Below, in pieces: positions 33,439 through 42,703 of a DNA stretch of 64,000 nucleotides (positions are counted from its first letter, which is position 1; each line of letters begins with the position of its first letter). The notes below the pieces were generated by a model. The model worked only from the letters and a program-made list of their open reading frames with translations. It was not told the origin of the DNA and made no database searches. Source of the DNA: Nitrospira sp. (GTDB taxonomy: Bacteria; Nitrospirota; Nitrospiria; Nitrospirales; Nitrospiraceae); contig JAFEBL010000036.1 in assembly GCA_018242665.1 (NCBI GenBank), positions 1 through 64,000 of the forward strand, written 5' to 3'. The position numbers and the translations under genes are program-made.

Positions 33439-36171
33439 GTGCAGAGCGCTATTCTCATCATTGATGATGATCCGGACATCCGTGAATCTCTCGGCGATAT
33501 GCTGCTTCACGAAGGCTATCTCGTCGAGAGCGCGGCGTCGGGGGAAGATGCGTTGCACCATGCCACACAGCGCCGCTTCCAGGCTGCGATTCTGGACATT
33601 CAGTTGCCTGATTTGAACGGGCTCTCGGTCCTCAAGCTGCTCACCGAGCTCGATGCGTCGCTGCCCGTCATTATCCTGACCGGCAATGCCACCGCCGAAA
33701 ACACGATCGGCTCTCTCGGCAAAGGGGCCTTTGCCTATCTGACCAAACCGTACAACTCTCTGGAGCTCAAAGCCGTGCTGCGCCGCGCCGTCTCGGTCAA
33801 GGGGTTGGCAGCGCGCGCGGAACACGTTGAACAGGCACTCCACGCCAGTGAGGAACGGTTTCGTGCGTTAGTCGAATCGGCGACCGATGCCATTGTCCTC
33901 GCTGATCGCGAGGGCCGCATCATGTGGTGGAACGGTGCGGCGGAACGGATGTTCGAGTACAGCAAGCAGGAAGCGCTGGAGGCTCCACTGACGATGCTGA
34001 TGCCTGAACGATTCCGCGCCGGCCACCGGAACGGTATGACCAGGCTCGCACAAGGAGGATCCGCCACGCTTATCGGCAAAACGATCGAATTGGTAGGAAT
34101 GACGAAAGCCGGGGACGAGTTTCCGATCGAATTGGCCTTGGCATCATGGAGTACGCACGACGGCGTCTTTTTCAGCGGGATCATTCGGAACATTCGCAGA
34201 CGAAAGCAGGCAGAAGAGGCTGTCGTCCGCCTCAGCCATCAAAACGCGTTAATACTGGATAGCGCCGGTGATGGCATTTTCGGCTTGGATTTGGAGGGAC
34301 GTGCGACCTTCGTCAATGCGACCGCCGCGCGAATGTTAGGCTGGAATGCCGCCGAACTCATCGGGAAAGCCTTGGCCCCGTTGATCCATCCGGCTGCGAA
34401 CCAACCACTCTCCGGTCCTGTAGACCAATTCTGGCTCCAGACCGCAGCCCGCGACGGCGCCATCCATCGAATGGAAAACGATATGTTCTCAAGAAGAGAT
34501 GGCTCGACGTTTCCGGTGCAATATGTCACTAGTCCCATCCGCGAGCAGGATCGTCCGGTCGGCGCCGTGGTCGTCTTTCAAGACATCACGACACGCAAAC
34601 AATTGGAGAGCCTGCAACAGGCTCAACTGTCCGTCAGCCATATCCTCGCGCAAGCCGGCACCCTTGAAGACGCGATTCCGCAGTTGCTCCGAGTGACCGC
34701 CGAAATGGGTCTATGGGATCTGGCGCTCTTCTGGACACGAGGCCCTGCCAGCGGCAAATTGACTTGCGGAGGCACGTGGCGTCGGGCCTCCGCTCCTTGG
34801 GATGAATTTCTTACCCTCTGCCGAAACAGTGACTTCCCTCCCGGTATAGATTTTCCTGGTCTCGCCTGGAGCACCAAACTTCCGTTCTGGATTCCGGACG
34901 TTCTGCGCGACGCACGCTTTACGCGAACCCCGACCGCTTCGCGCCTCGGCATCCGCGGAGCCTGCATCATTCCCATTCGCACCGGCACGAACATCCATGG
35001 GGTCTTGGAGTTGTTTGCCGGCCTGCCCCGCGCCTCCGACCACCAGCTACTCCAAATCCTCACCGATACGGGCATGAAGATCGGGCAATTCATTGACCGG
35101 GCGCAGGCCGGAGCGGCTCTTCGCGCAACACACCAAATGACCCAAGACCTGCTCGCCAGCCTGCCGGGAGCCGTGTTTCTGTGCGGTCGGGATCTGGACG
35201 TACAATATGCCAATACCCTGGCGCATCGATATTTTTCCCCGACGGGGGAATCATTGGTCGGCCGGTCCCTTGCCGACTGCCTTATCCTCCCGCAGGCCGC
35301 CGCACACCGCCTGGTTCAGGAATGGTCGTCGTTCTCGACGGAATCCCTGCCGGATCCGCCCGAACGTGAATGCGAAGTCGCCCAACGGATCTATCGATAC
35401 CGGTGCTTCCCGGTCACGCCGTCGGTCTCCGCCCCCTATCAGGTCGGCATGGTGCTGTGGGACATTACGGAGGATAAACAGTTGCAGGATCAGCTCATTC
35501 AATCTGAAAAACTCACGAGCCTGGGGACCATGGTGTCCGGCATGGCCCATGAAATCAACAACCCTGCGCAGGCCATTCTTAGCATGGCGGAGCTCATTCA
35601 AGCCGAACAGGATCCGGTCACGATCAAGGAGTTTGCCGCCGATATTGTGGGGTATGCTCGCCACGTCTCTCACGTCGTTCGAGATTTCGCCGGTTATGCC
35701 CGTTCGACGGGAACAGAGAACGCGAGTGAGATCGACGTGGCAGAACGCCTGCTGGAAGCCGTCAAAATGGCTCGACGGGGGCCGCACTTTGGCTACGTCG
35801 ACGTCGTCACCAAATTCGACGCGCCCGCGTTTTTACGTGCCCACAAAGGGGAACTCGATCAGGTCTTCATCAACCTCATTAATAATGCGGTCCAGGCCAT
35901 GAACGGGGAAGGCCGTTTGACATTGGGGACGGCGCAGGATGGGCGATGGATCGACGTAACCATCACAGACACCGGCCCCGGCATTCCGGCCGCCGTACGA
36001 CCAAAGATTTTCGATCCGTTTTTTACCACGAAAGCGCCGGGAAAAGGCACGGGGCTTGGCCTCAGCATCGTTCACAAAATCGTCAGCCGCCATGCGGGAA
36101 CCATTGCCGTCGAGAGCCTTGAAGGCCATGGAACGACGTTTCGATTGCGCTTTCCGGCCCTCTCAATGTAG
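33439..36171 (+). CDS. Receiver-PAS-PAS-GAF-PAS hybrid histidine kinase
   Basis: This 910-residue protein opens with a receiver domain ([14 protein letters not shown]; Asp53 in [17 protein letters not shown]). Two PAS units, a GAF-like region (about residues 400-550), another PAS unit and a HisKA domain follow, with His704 in [14 protein letters not shown]. The ATPase domain has [19 protein letters not shown] and [12 protein letters not shown]. The HEINNP form of the phospho-acceptor motif is typical of NtrB-like kinases, which often pair with sigma-54 activators. The start is GTG; the promoter position supports it. It is soluble, with no transmembrane helices. The receiver and first two PAS units resemble the protein at 26731. 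Confidence 0.85.
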   Translation: MQSAILIIDDDPDIRESLGDMLLHEGYLVESAASGEDALHHATQRRFQAAILDIQLPDLNGLSVLKLLTELDASLPVIILTGNATAENTIGSLGKGAFAYLTKPYNSLELKAVLRRAVSVKGLAARAEHVEQALHASEERFRALVESATDAIVLADREGRIMWWNGAAERMFEYSKQEALEAPLTMLMPERFRAGHRNGMTRLAQGGSATLIGKTIELVGMTKAGDEFPIELALASWSTHDGVFFSGIIRNIRRRKQAEEAVVRLSHQNALILDSAGDGIFGLDLEGRATFVNATAARMLGWNAAELIGKALAPLIHPAANQPLSGPVDQFWLQTAARDGAIHRMENDMFSRRDGSTFPVQYVTSPIREQDRPVGAVVVFQDITTRKQLESLQQAQLSVSHILAQAGTLEDAIPQLLRVTAEMGLWDLALFWTRGPASGKLTCGGTWRRASAPWDEFLTLCRNSDFPPGIDFPGLAWSTKLPFWIPDVLRDARFTRTPTASRLGIRGACIIPIRTGTNIHGVLELFAGLPRASDHQLLQILTDTGMKIGQFIDRAQAGAALRATHQMTQDLLASLPGAVFLCGRDLDVQYANTLAHRYFSPTGESLVGRSLADCLILPQAAAHRLVQEWSSFSTESLPDPPERECEVAQRIYRYRCFPVTPSVSAPYQVGMVLWDITEDKQLQDQLIQSEKLTSLGTMVSGMAHEINNPAQAILSMAELIQAEQDPVTIKEFAADIVGYARHVSHVVRDFAGYARSTGTENASEIDVAERLLEAVKMARRGPHFGYVDVVTKFDAPAFLRAHKGELDQVFINLINNAVQAMNGEGRLTLGTAQDGRWIDVTITDTGPGIPAAVRPKIFDPFFTTKAPGKGTGLGLSIVHKIVSRHAGTIAVESLEGHGTTFRLRFPALSM

Positions 36172-36176
36172 CCGCA

Positions 36177-36212
36177 CTCCATGCCGATATCGGAATGGAG
36201 CCCCCATTCCTT
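36177..36212 (+). terminator. Probable hairpin terminator after the hybrid kinase
   Basis: A 24-base near-perfect palindrome (CTCCATGCCGAT and ATCGGAATGGAG, one mismatch) begins six bases after the stop codon, followed by CCCCCATTCCTTTC. The T-tract is weak. It separates the kinase from the convergent oxygenase gene. Confidence 0.45.
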
Positions 36213-36284
36213 TCACCCTGCCTGAGACCATAACAATCAGGTCAATGGATAGCCCGCTGGGAAACAGACGGAGAGGGATGCGGT

Positions 36285-37052
36285 TTAGGCACGCGGCCGC
36301 GAAGTGGAGGAATAGGCGCGCTTGAACACGGAGCGGAGGCCAAAGTAGGCGAACGAATCCTTCAGATTGGAATAGAGGCGTTTGAAGGCGCCCATGTCGG
36401 GATTGGTCACATACTCCAGGGTCAGCACGATCCGCTCTTCGTGATCGCCGAGCGGCGTCACAGCGTGCCAGAGCTTGTCGCCGTTGAAGATCACCATATC
36501 GCCGGGCGCCGTGGCCAATTCCCTATGCACGGGCTGTTTCCCCGGCACATCTTTAAACAGATCGCAGACCAAGCGGCATTGTTTGGACTGATCGAGCAAT
36601 CCCAGCAAAATCGTGTACCGCGCGCCTTTATAGTAGGAGGTGTCGTAGTGGTATCCGATGTGATCGCCGGCTTCCGTGTAGTAATACAACGCGCAGGAAT
36701 GTGGATCGTTGTCTGGGCAGAGCAACAAATTGACCTTGGTCAACCGGTTGAGCATGGCCCGAAAAGCATCTGAGCGATACAGGTCCATGAACTGCGGCGC
36801 CCGCTCCCTCACCGTATAGTAACTGACACTGCCGCCCTTCTTATGTCCAGGAATGTAGTTGCGATTCAACCCAGACTTGAGCACCTGCGCCTGCGACGTC
36901 AACTCCGCCTCGACAAACTCCCGCGGCAAGAACTGCGGAATATACAAAAACTCGTTCTGGTCCCAGTACTCCCGCTCCAGCTGATCGAGATTGAGGGCCG
37001 CGATAGCCCGATCGACCGCCTCAGTCACGCTGCTTGTACAGGCTTGTGTCAT
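36285..37052 (-). CDS. 2-oxoglutarate/Fe(II)-dependent oxygenase family protein
   Basis: This 255-residue protein has the facial triad His135 and Asp137 (GYHYDTS) and His196 (KLWHAVTP). Arg207 (EERIVLTLEY) is in place for 2-oxoglutarate binding. The overall layout resembles the prolyl-4-hydroxylase/phytanoyl-type superfamily. The substrate is unknown. It is on the minus strand, separated from the preceding lolA-like gene by a palindromic repeat, and ends convergent with the hybrid kinase. No signal peptide is visible, so it is probably cytoplasmic. Confidence 0.75.
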   Translation of the reverse strand: MTQACTSSVTEAVDRAIAALNLDQLEREYWDQNEFLYIPQFLPREFVEAELTSQAQVLKSGLNRNYIPGHKKGGSVSYYTVRERAPQFMDLYRSDAFRAMLNRLTKVNLLLCPDNDPHSCALYYYTEAGDHIGYHYDTSYYKGARYTILLGLLDQSKQCRLVCDLFKDVPGKQPVHRELATAPGDMVIFNGDKLWHAVTPLGDHEERIVLTLEYVTNPDMGAFKRLYSNLKDSFAYFGLRSVFKRAYSSTSRPRA

Positions 37053-37113
37053 ACGTCCCTCGTCACGTCCGGATTCACGATTTCCCGCGGATCTACTGAC
37101 TAATCATTCGTTT

Positions 37114-37238
37114 GCAGGATGGTCAAAAAGGCCGTCCAGCGAGGCCGCAGCGAGCAGAGAACCGAGGCGTACCCTTGCGGTACGTTGAGGTTGTCTGCGA
37201 TGCGAGAACAAAGCTGGCGGACTTTTTCACCATTCTGC
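37114..37238. repeat. Palindromic intergenic repeat of about 125 bp
   Basis: The ends are long inverted repeats: 37114-37140 and 37213-37238 are complementary apart from a few mismatches and one single-base indel. Both contain a run of A or T (TCAAAAAGG and CTTTTTCAC). The middle also pairs (GCGTACC/GGTACGT around 37168-37185), so the whole unit can fold into one hairpin. It abuts the lolA stop codon. I recall similar sequences recurring between genes of Nitrospira and relatives, but cannot check this here. It may act as a terminator or be a small non-autonomous mobile element. Confidence 0.6.
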
Positions 37239-37960
37239 TAGGGACGGCTCAGCACCGGCGCCCTGACGATTTCTACATCGGCCGGGGCCTTGAAATCAAA
37301 TAGGTCGTCCTTCAAGCCGCTGTTCGGCTTCAGTTCTGAAAATTCGAACGTGGCGACGTTGCCACTGACCTCGTGCAGCGCAATGGTCTTGAGAAAGTAG
37401 GTTTTGGGCTGCACTTCGATCACGATTTTCTGAATCGCCCGCTCCGGTTCGGCTCGTCCCTGCTTCGGCGTCAGCGACACCAGAAGAATGCCCCCGGCGC
37501 CTCGCTCCTTGTTCGGCATCGGTTCGATATCGAATTCTTCATCCAACTTGGCGACCCCCTGCAAGAGCTGCAGCGGCGCCTGTGACGCGGCCATATAGGT
37601 GAGCTTGCCGACCAGCACCTGCTTGTGCTCCGGCACATACATCTTCACATCGTCTTTGTTGACGTAAATTTCTTCCGTGGCCGGTTCGATATAGTCCCAC
37701 CGCAACTTGCCGGGCTTCTTGATATAAAAGTGACCAGTCGAAATCACCGGCGTGGAAAACCCTTCAATCCTGGTTTTCTGCGTGAATGACGCCTGCAGGT
37801 CCTTGGTCTTTTCATACCGTGCCTGGATGTTCTTCACCACCTCCTGCACTTCGTGCAGCGCCTGGAGGTCCACCGCCGGCTCATCGGGCTTCACCGGTTG
37901 CGCCAGAGCCGGCATTCCCATCACGAGCAGCCACAGGAACACGAACCATATCCGCATCAT
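37238..37960 (-). CDS. lolA: LolA-like periplasmic lipoprotein carrier
   Basis: This 240-residue protein has a signal peptide (MRIWFVFLWLLVMGMPALA). The LolA fold is seen in LQASFTQKTRIEGFSTPVISTGHFYIKKPGKLRWDY (written here in parts: LQASFTQKTRIEGF, TGHFYIKKPGKLRWDY), EIYVNKDDVKMYVPE and the C-terminal NSGLKDDLFDFKAP. LolA shuttles lipoproteins from the inner to the outer membrane. Its start overlaps the ftsK stop by four bases, an arrangement seen in many bacteria. It is the last gene of a long minus-strand operon, with the palindromic repeat immediately after it. Confidence 0.85.
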   Translation of the reverse strand: MMRIWFVFLWLLVMGMPALAQPVKPDEPAVDLQALHEVQEVVKNIQARYEKTKDLQASFTQKTRIEGFSTPVISTGHFYIKKPGKLRWDYIEPATEEIYVNKDDVKMYVPEHKQVLVGKLTYMAASQAPLQLLQGVAKLDEEFDIEPMPNKERGAGGILLVSLTPKQGRAEPERAIQKIVIEVQPKTYFLKTIALHEVSGNVATFEFSELKPNSGLKDDLFDFKAPADVEIVRAPVLSRP

Positions 37961-40398
37961 GCCTCATCTCCACCGACCGGGCCTCGGCGACCCAGCACTT
38001 CACGGCGCCCATCGCGACCGGCCGCCCCGACGACGCCTTCCGCTTCCATCTGTTCGATCATGCGCGCTGCCCTGGGATACCCCACTCGCAAGCGCCGCTG
38101 GATCAACGAGGCCGAAGCCTGACCCGTCGAGAGGACGAGATCCTTCGCCTGTTCATACACTTCGTCTTTCGCCTGTTCCTCTTCCGCTTCTTCGATCTTG
38201 AGCGATTGCAGTTCGCGACAATACGAGGGCAGCGCCTGCTTCTTCACAAACTCGACCACTCGCCGCACATCGTCATCCGACACAAACGAACCGTGGATAC
38301 GCATCAACTTCCCGGTTCCCGACGCGAGGTACAACATGTCGCCGCGGCCGAGCAACGCTTCCGCGCCGTTGGCGTCGAGAATCGTGCGGGAGTCGGTTTT
38401 GGATGAGACTTGAAACGCGATCCGCGCCGGGAAATTGGCTTTAATGAGTCCGGTCAACACATCGACCGACGGCCGTTGGGTCGCGAGCACGAGGTGAATG
38501 CCTGAGGCACGCGCCATCTGGGCCAGGCGGGCAATTTTATCTTCGACATCTTTCGGCGCCACCATCATGAGATCGGCTAACTCATCGATCATGACCATGA
38601 TATAGGGCAGCGGCTCCGGCGGGGTCGGGGCGACGGAATCCCTCGGGCCATTGTCGCCGGCCGGTTCCGCATTCTCCCCCTTCGAGAGCCGTTCTTCCTC
38701 GGATAGAAACGTCAATTCCACCTGTTCGGCCTTGCCGGATTGCCAGACGTCGGACACGGCCCCCTGCACTTCGGAAATGCGCCGATTGTACGCGTCGATG
38801 CTGCGCACTCCTGCTTCGGCCAGCAGCTTGTAGCGCCGCTCCATTTCCTGCACCACCCAGCCAAGACCGCGCGCCGCGGACTTAGGATCGGTGATCACGG
38901 GGCGGAGCAGGTGCGGAATGCCATCGTAACTTTGAAACTCGAGCATTTTAGGATCGATGAGGAGCAGCTTCACTTCGTCCGGCCGCGCGCTGAACAGAAT
39001 ACTGAGCAGCATCGTATTGAGGCCGACGCTCTTACCGGCACCGGTAGCCCCCGCCACCAGCAAATGCGGCATGGTCTTCAGATCGGCACAGACCGCGCCG
39101 CCGAAAATGTCTTTCCCGAGAGCCAGACTCAGTTTCGATCGGGAGCGTGAAAAGGCGTCACTGGTGACGACCTCTTTCATGGACACCATCTCCCGGTGCG
39201 GATTCGGCACTTCGATGCCGACGACCGACTTTCCCGGCAAAGGAGCCACGATGCGCAGGCTGATGGCTTTGAGCGCGAGCGCCAGGTCATCGGCCAGGTT
39301 CACGATCCGCGCGACCTTGGTCCCGGGCGCGGGTTCGAATTCATACATCGTGACGACCGGGCCTGGGCGCACTTCGGTGACGCGCCCCTCGATCGCAAAA
39401 CTCTTCAAGGCCTTGGTCAGGATCTCCGATTGAAGCTTCAACTCATCGTCGCTGAGGCGGGCGATAGGACCGGACGGATCGCTGAGTAATTCTTGCGGAT
39501 CGGGCAACACATATCCGTCGGACACAGATGGGCTCGTCGCCACCGCGGCGGCCGGCTCGTCTTCAGGCGGCGCACGTTTTTCCACTTTCATCGGCGGTTG
39601 AATCTTCGGCGGAATCATGGGAACCGCGATTTGTTCAACGGCCTCGGCCACCACCTGCACCTCGCGGTCGAGCTCCGGCTCTTCCATTTCGCGTCCCGGC
39701 CTCGCGACTTTGACACGAGCCCGTTTCGGTTGATCCGTCGGCTCTTCCTGCTTCACCGGCCACTCCGGTACGAGCCCCGCCATGCGCTCGCGGGCGGCGA
39801 GCCACCAGTCCGGGAGCCGCTGCAGCAATGCGGTCAATGACAACGGCACCGTAAACAGGAGAGCCACCATGAGACCTGTGAGGACCACAATATGCGCGCC
39901 GGTCGTGGCGAAATAACTGCGCACTCCGTCGGCCAACACCTGACCGATGATGCCGCCGGCCAAGCCGCGATTGACCCATCCGCTGGAGAGCGTAGGGACC
40001 GCCGTCACTTCGAGATGTAAGAGCGCGCTCAAAAATACCATTGCAGCCAGTCCACTGCCGGCATTCCTGAGTCGCATCGTGAGCGGGATGGGAGTGAAAC
40101 AGCGCGCGCCGAGGAGCCCGAGCAGAATCGGAAACAGGTAGGCGGCCCCACCGACCATGAAGAAACATGCGGCCGCCGACAGCGCGCCGACCGACCCGAT
40201 CATGTTTTTCGGCTGATTGCCGGCCGCTCCGGATGCCGTGATCGATTTGGCGTCGCCGGGAACAAACGACACCAGACTGAGCAGGATCAAGAGACCGACT
40301 GCGATCAGGAGAACCCCGATCACTTCGCGCTTCACATGAGAGGAACGGGAAGGGGCTGAGCGGGCGTCACCGCGCTTTGCCGTGGTGGATACACCCAT
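37957..40398 (-). CDS. ftsK: DNA translocase FtsK/SpoIIIE
   Basis: This 813-residue protein has four N-terminal transmembrane helices (from VIGVLLIAVGLLILLSLVSF) and a charged linker. The FtsK motor domain follows, with Walker A GATGAGKS, Walker B LLLIDPK and the ATQRPSVDV segment. A C-terminal winged-helix gamma domain (ASASLIQRRLRVGYPRAARM) recognises chromosome polarity sequences. It moves chromosome ends across the division septum. The ATG at 40398 is preferred; a TTG at 40446 would add 16 residues. It is followed, with overlap, by lolA and preceded by rsmA on the same strand. Confidence 0.93.
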   Translation of the reverse strand: MGVSTTAKRGDARSAPSRSSHVKREVIGVLLIAVGLLILLSLVSFVPGDAKSITASGAAGNQPKNMIGSVGALSAAACFFMVGGAAYLFPILLGLLGARCFTPIPLTMRLRNAGSGLAAMVFLSALLHLEVTAVPTLSSGWVNRGLAGGIIGQVLADGVRSYFATTGAHIVVLTGLMVALLFTVPLSLTALLQRLPDWWLAARERMAGLVPEWPVKQEEPTDQPKRARVKVARPGREMEEPELDREVQVVAEAVEQIAVPMIPPKIQPPMKVEKRAPPEDEPAAAVATSPSVSDGYVLPDPQELLSDPSGPIARLSDDELKLQSEILTKALKSFAIEGRVTEVRPGPVVTMYEFEPAPGTKVARIVNLADDLALALKAISLRIVAPLPGKSVVGIEVPNPHREMVSMKEVVTSDAFSRSRSKLSLALGKDIFGGAVCADLKTMPHLLVAGATGAGKSVGLNTMLLSILFSARPDEVKLLLIDPKMLEFQSYDGIPHLLRPVITDPKSAARGLGWVVQEMERRYKLLAEAGVRSIDAYNRRISEVQGAVSDVWQSGKAEQVELTFLSEEERLSKGENAEPAGDNGPRDSVAPTPPEPLPYIMVMIDELADLMMVAPKDVEDKIARLAQMARASGIHLVLATQRPSVDVLTGLIKANFPARIAFQVSSKTDSRTILDANGAEALLGRGDMLYLASGTGKLMRIHGSFVSDDDVRRVVEFVKKQALPSYCRELQSLKIEEAEEEQAKDEVYEQAKDLVLSTGQASASLIQRRLRVGYPRAARMIEQMEAEGVVGAAGRDGRREVLGRRGPVGGDEA

Positions 40399-40497
40399 GC
40401 GGCGGATCGTAGCACAGGGAAAATACCTTTTCAAACAAAGCGGCAATGTTACGCAGGCCGACTCTGCCGCTCTTCATTTCCGGGGAAACCGCCGTGA

Positions 40498-41304
40498 TCA
40501 CACCGGCTCCTCGTCGCCGAACGCCGTCGCGAGGGCGCGATAGTCATCAAGTGTCAGCGTCTCCGCGCGAGCCTGCACCGGAACACCGACGGTCTGCATC
40601 GCGCGGGCAATCCGCTCGGACGGATAGCCTTCGTCGCGCAGCGAATTCACTAGCGTCTTGCGCCGGTGAGCGAAGGCCGCCCGCACCAAACGCCGGAACC
40701 GCTCATACCGCTCCGGATCGACTCCATTCTGCGCCTTGAGTTTGAGATGCACGACCGCCGATCCAACGGTTGGACGAGGGCGGAAACAATTCGCCGACAC
40801 ACGAAACGCCACCTCCACCTCTGCCGCCTCCTGCGTCAGGACCGACAACACACCGTAGTCTTCGCTGTTCGGTTTGGCCGCCAGCCTGAGCGCCACTTCC
40901 GTTTGCAGCATGAGCACCAGACGATCGAGGTGGGCACGGGCATCGAGTAACGCAAACAGGATCGGCGTGGACACATAGTAAGGCAGGTTAGAAACCACTA
41001 CCGTCCGCGGCGGCAAGCTCTCGAAGGGAAACTCCAGCGCGTCCCCGATGCGCAGGTCGAGGTTGCGGCAATGACCGAGTGTTTCCTGTAATTGAGGCTG
41101 CAGTTGCGGATCGATCTCGACCGCGATGACGCGTCCGGCCTCGGCACACAGCCCGGCCGTCAGGGCGCCTCGTCCCGGTCCGATTTCCAAGACCGTGTCG
41201 TCAGGACGAAGCGCTGCGAGGGATACGATTTTGCGGATAATGTTCGGATCGATGAGAAAATTCTGACCAAGCCGTTTCAGGGCGGGGGGAAAGGAAGCAG
41301 CCAT
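40498..41304 (-). CDS. rsmA: 16S rRNA dimethyladenosine transferase RsmA/KsgA
   Basis: This 268-residue protein matches KsgA along its length: the start LKRLGQNFLIDPNI, the SAM-binding motif VLEIGPGRGALT, the catalytic NLPYY motif, and the C-terminal FRRLVRAAFAHRRKTLVNSL. It dimethylates two adjacent adenines in helix 45 of 16S rRNA during 30S maturation. The gene lies 16 bases after a small conserved gene and downstream of pdxA, a gene order (pdxA-rsmA) common in many bacteria. Confidence 0.95.
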   Translation of the reverse strand: MAASFPPALKRLGQNFLIDPNIIRKIVSLAALRPDDTVLEIGPGRGALTAGLCAEAGRVIAVEIDPQLQPQLQETLGHCRNLDLRIGDALEFPFESLPPRTVVVSNLPYYVSTPILFALLDARAHLDRLVLMLQTEVALRLAAKPNSEDYGVLSVLTQEAAEVEVAFRVSANCFRPRPTVGSAVVHLKLKAQNGVDPERYERFRRLVRAAFAHRRKTLVNSLRDEGYPSERIARAMQTVGVPVQARAETLTLDDYRALATAFGDEEPV

Positions 41305-41320
41305 GGTTTCACGCGGCTTT

Positions 41321-41641
41321 CTATCCGGCGTTGGGAGGAACTGCGGCCCGCAGACGTTTGGCCAATGTCACGAGATAGGACCGGTAACATTCGACCTCGT
41401 CGCTGAACTCTTCGATCAGATCGTTGGTGAACGACATCCCGGGCTTCTTCCGGGACAGGCCATCCGCCTCGGCTTGTCCGGCATGCTGCTGAAGCAACGC
41501 CACCGTGCGAATCTTCCACTGGCCCATACGTTCTGTGCCCAGGGTGGTATTCAAATCCTGGATGGTCCGCTTCGCGATTCCATCCAATTCCTTCACCTGC
41601 TGGTCGATAATGGCTGCTGCGGAAGAGCCTGCGTCTGACAT
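41321..41641 (-). CDS. Small conserved helical protein of unknown function
   Basis: This 106-residue protein is mostly helical and charged, with no signal peptide or membrane helix. It sits between pdxA (18 bases upstream) and rsmA (16 bases downstream) in an operon, which supports its being a real gene. No family is recognised. Segments such as QQVKELDGIAKRTIQDLN and FSDEVECYRSYLVTLAKRLR suggest a coiled or helical-bundle protein. Confidence 0.65.
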   Translation of the reverse strand: MSDAGSSAAAIIDQQVKELDGIAKRTIQDLNTTLGTERMGQWKIRTVALLQQHAGQAEADGLSRKKPGMSFTNDLIEEFSDEVECYRSYLVTLAKRLRAAVPPNAG

Positions 41642-41659
41642 GGAGATGATGCCTCTTTC

Positions 41660-42703
41660 CTATCGGGATGATGAGTGAACAGGAGACCAGGATTTGGCCA
41701 AACGAGCCGCGACCTTCACCGCCTCCAGCAAGCTTCCATGTTCGGCGACGCCTTTGCCGGCGATATCGTAGGCCGTCCCATGGTCGACCGAGGTGCGGAT
41801 AATCGGCAGGCCTACCGTCACATTCACGCAGGTGCCGAAGGCCACTAACTTGAGGGGGATTAATCCTTGATCATGGTACATCGCGACCACGCCATCGTAG
41901 TCGCCGCGCGCGGCTTTGCCGAACAGGGTATCGGCGGGCAGTGGATCGCTGGCCTTGATGCCGGCTGCCCGGGCCAGTTTGACGGCCGGTGCGATACTCG
42001 TAGATTCTTCGTTGCCGAACAGACCATGTTCGCCCGCATGGGGATTCAACGCCGCAACGCCGATCTTCGGCCACGCAATGCCGAAATACTTCCTCAGGCC
42101 AAGATGAGCCAGACGAATGGCCTTCGCAATCCGCTCCGTGGTCAGGAGCGGAGACAAGGCATGGATCGCGACATGGGTCGTCGTGAACATAATTTTCAAT
42201 GGTCCGCCCACGATCATCATCCCGAACTCTTTAGTCCCGGTCAGATCCGCCAGCAGTTCCGTGTGCCCCGGGTAGTGAAACCCGGCCATGTTCATCGCTT
42301 CCTTATTGATGGGCGCCGTGACGATTCCCCCGACGCTCCCCGCCTGCGCCAATTCGACGGCTTCTTTGATAAAGGCGATAGAGGCCGCCCCGGTGACGGC
42401 CGACGCCACGCCCATGCGAAATTTCGGCAACGGACGTTCCAACGGATCAACAACCGCAACCTGTCCTGGTTTCAATCGTGAACCGCCTGCCGAATCAAAC
42501 GACACCACGTCCAAGGGCAAATCCAGCCACTTGATCGTGCGTTCCATGACGGGACGGGAGCCGATGACCACCGGCTGACAGAGCCGCGTCAGCGCCTTGT
42601 CGGCCAAGGCCTTGGCGATGACTTCCGGGCCGATGCCGGCCGGGTCCCCCATCGTGAGACCTAACAGGGGGCGGACTGATCGTGGTGAGAGCTTACGAGC
42701 CAT
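41660..42703 (-). CDS. pdxA: 4-hydroxythreonine-4-phosphate dehydrogenase
   Basis: This 347-residue protein has PdxA hallmarks: LGLTMGDPAGIGPE near the start, VTAPINKEAMNMAGFHYPGHTELLA, and the C-terminal MYHDQGLIPLKLVAFG and TSVDHGTAYDIAG. Metal-binding His residues lie in GHTE, TTHVA and YHDQG. It oxidises 4-phosphohydroxy-L-threonine in the DXP-dependent pyridoxal phosphate pathway. The ATG at 42703 overlaps the end of the exchanger gene by 11 bases. A longer frame to 42730 is less likely. Confidence 0.93.
   Translation of the reverse strand: MARKLSPRSVRPLLGLTMGDPAGIGPEVIAKALADKALTRLCQPVVIGSRPVMERTIKWLDLPLDVVSFDSAGGSRLKPGQVAVVDPLERPLPKFRMGVASAVTGAASIAFIKEAVELAQAGSVGGIVTAPINKEAMNMAGFHYPGHTELLADLTGTKEFGMMIVGGPLKIMFTTTHVAIHALSPLLTTERIAKAIRLAHLGLRKYFGIAWPKIGVAALNPHAGEHGLFGNEESTSIAPAVKLARAAGIKASDPLPADTLFGKAARGDYDGVVAMYHDQGLIPLKLVAFGTCVNVTVGLPIIRTSVDHGTAYDIAGKGVAEHGSLLEAVKVAARLAKSWSPVHSSSR

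Noticed and set aside
37957-41304. Several plus-strand open frames of 100-200 codons opposite ftsK and rsmA
   Set aside because: They are antisense to well-defined genes and translate to low-complexity Arg/Pro/His-rich sequence.
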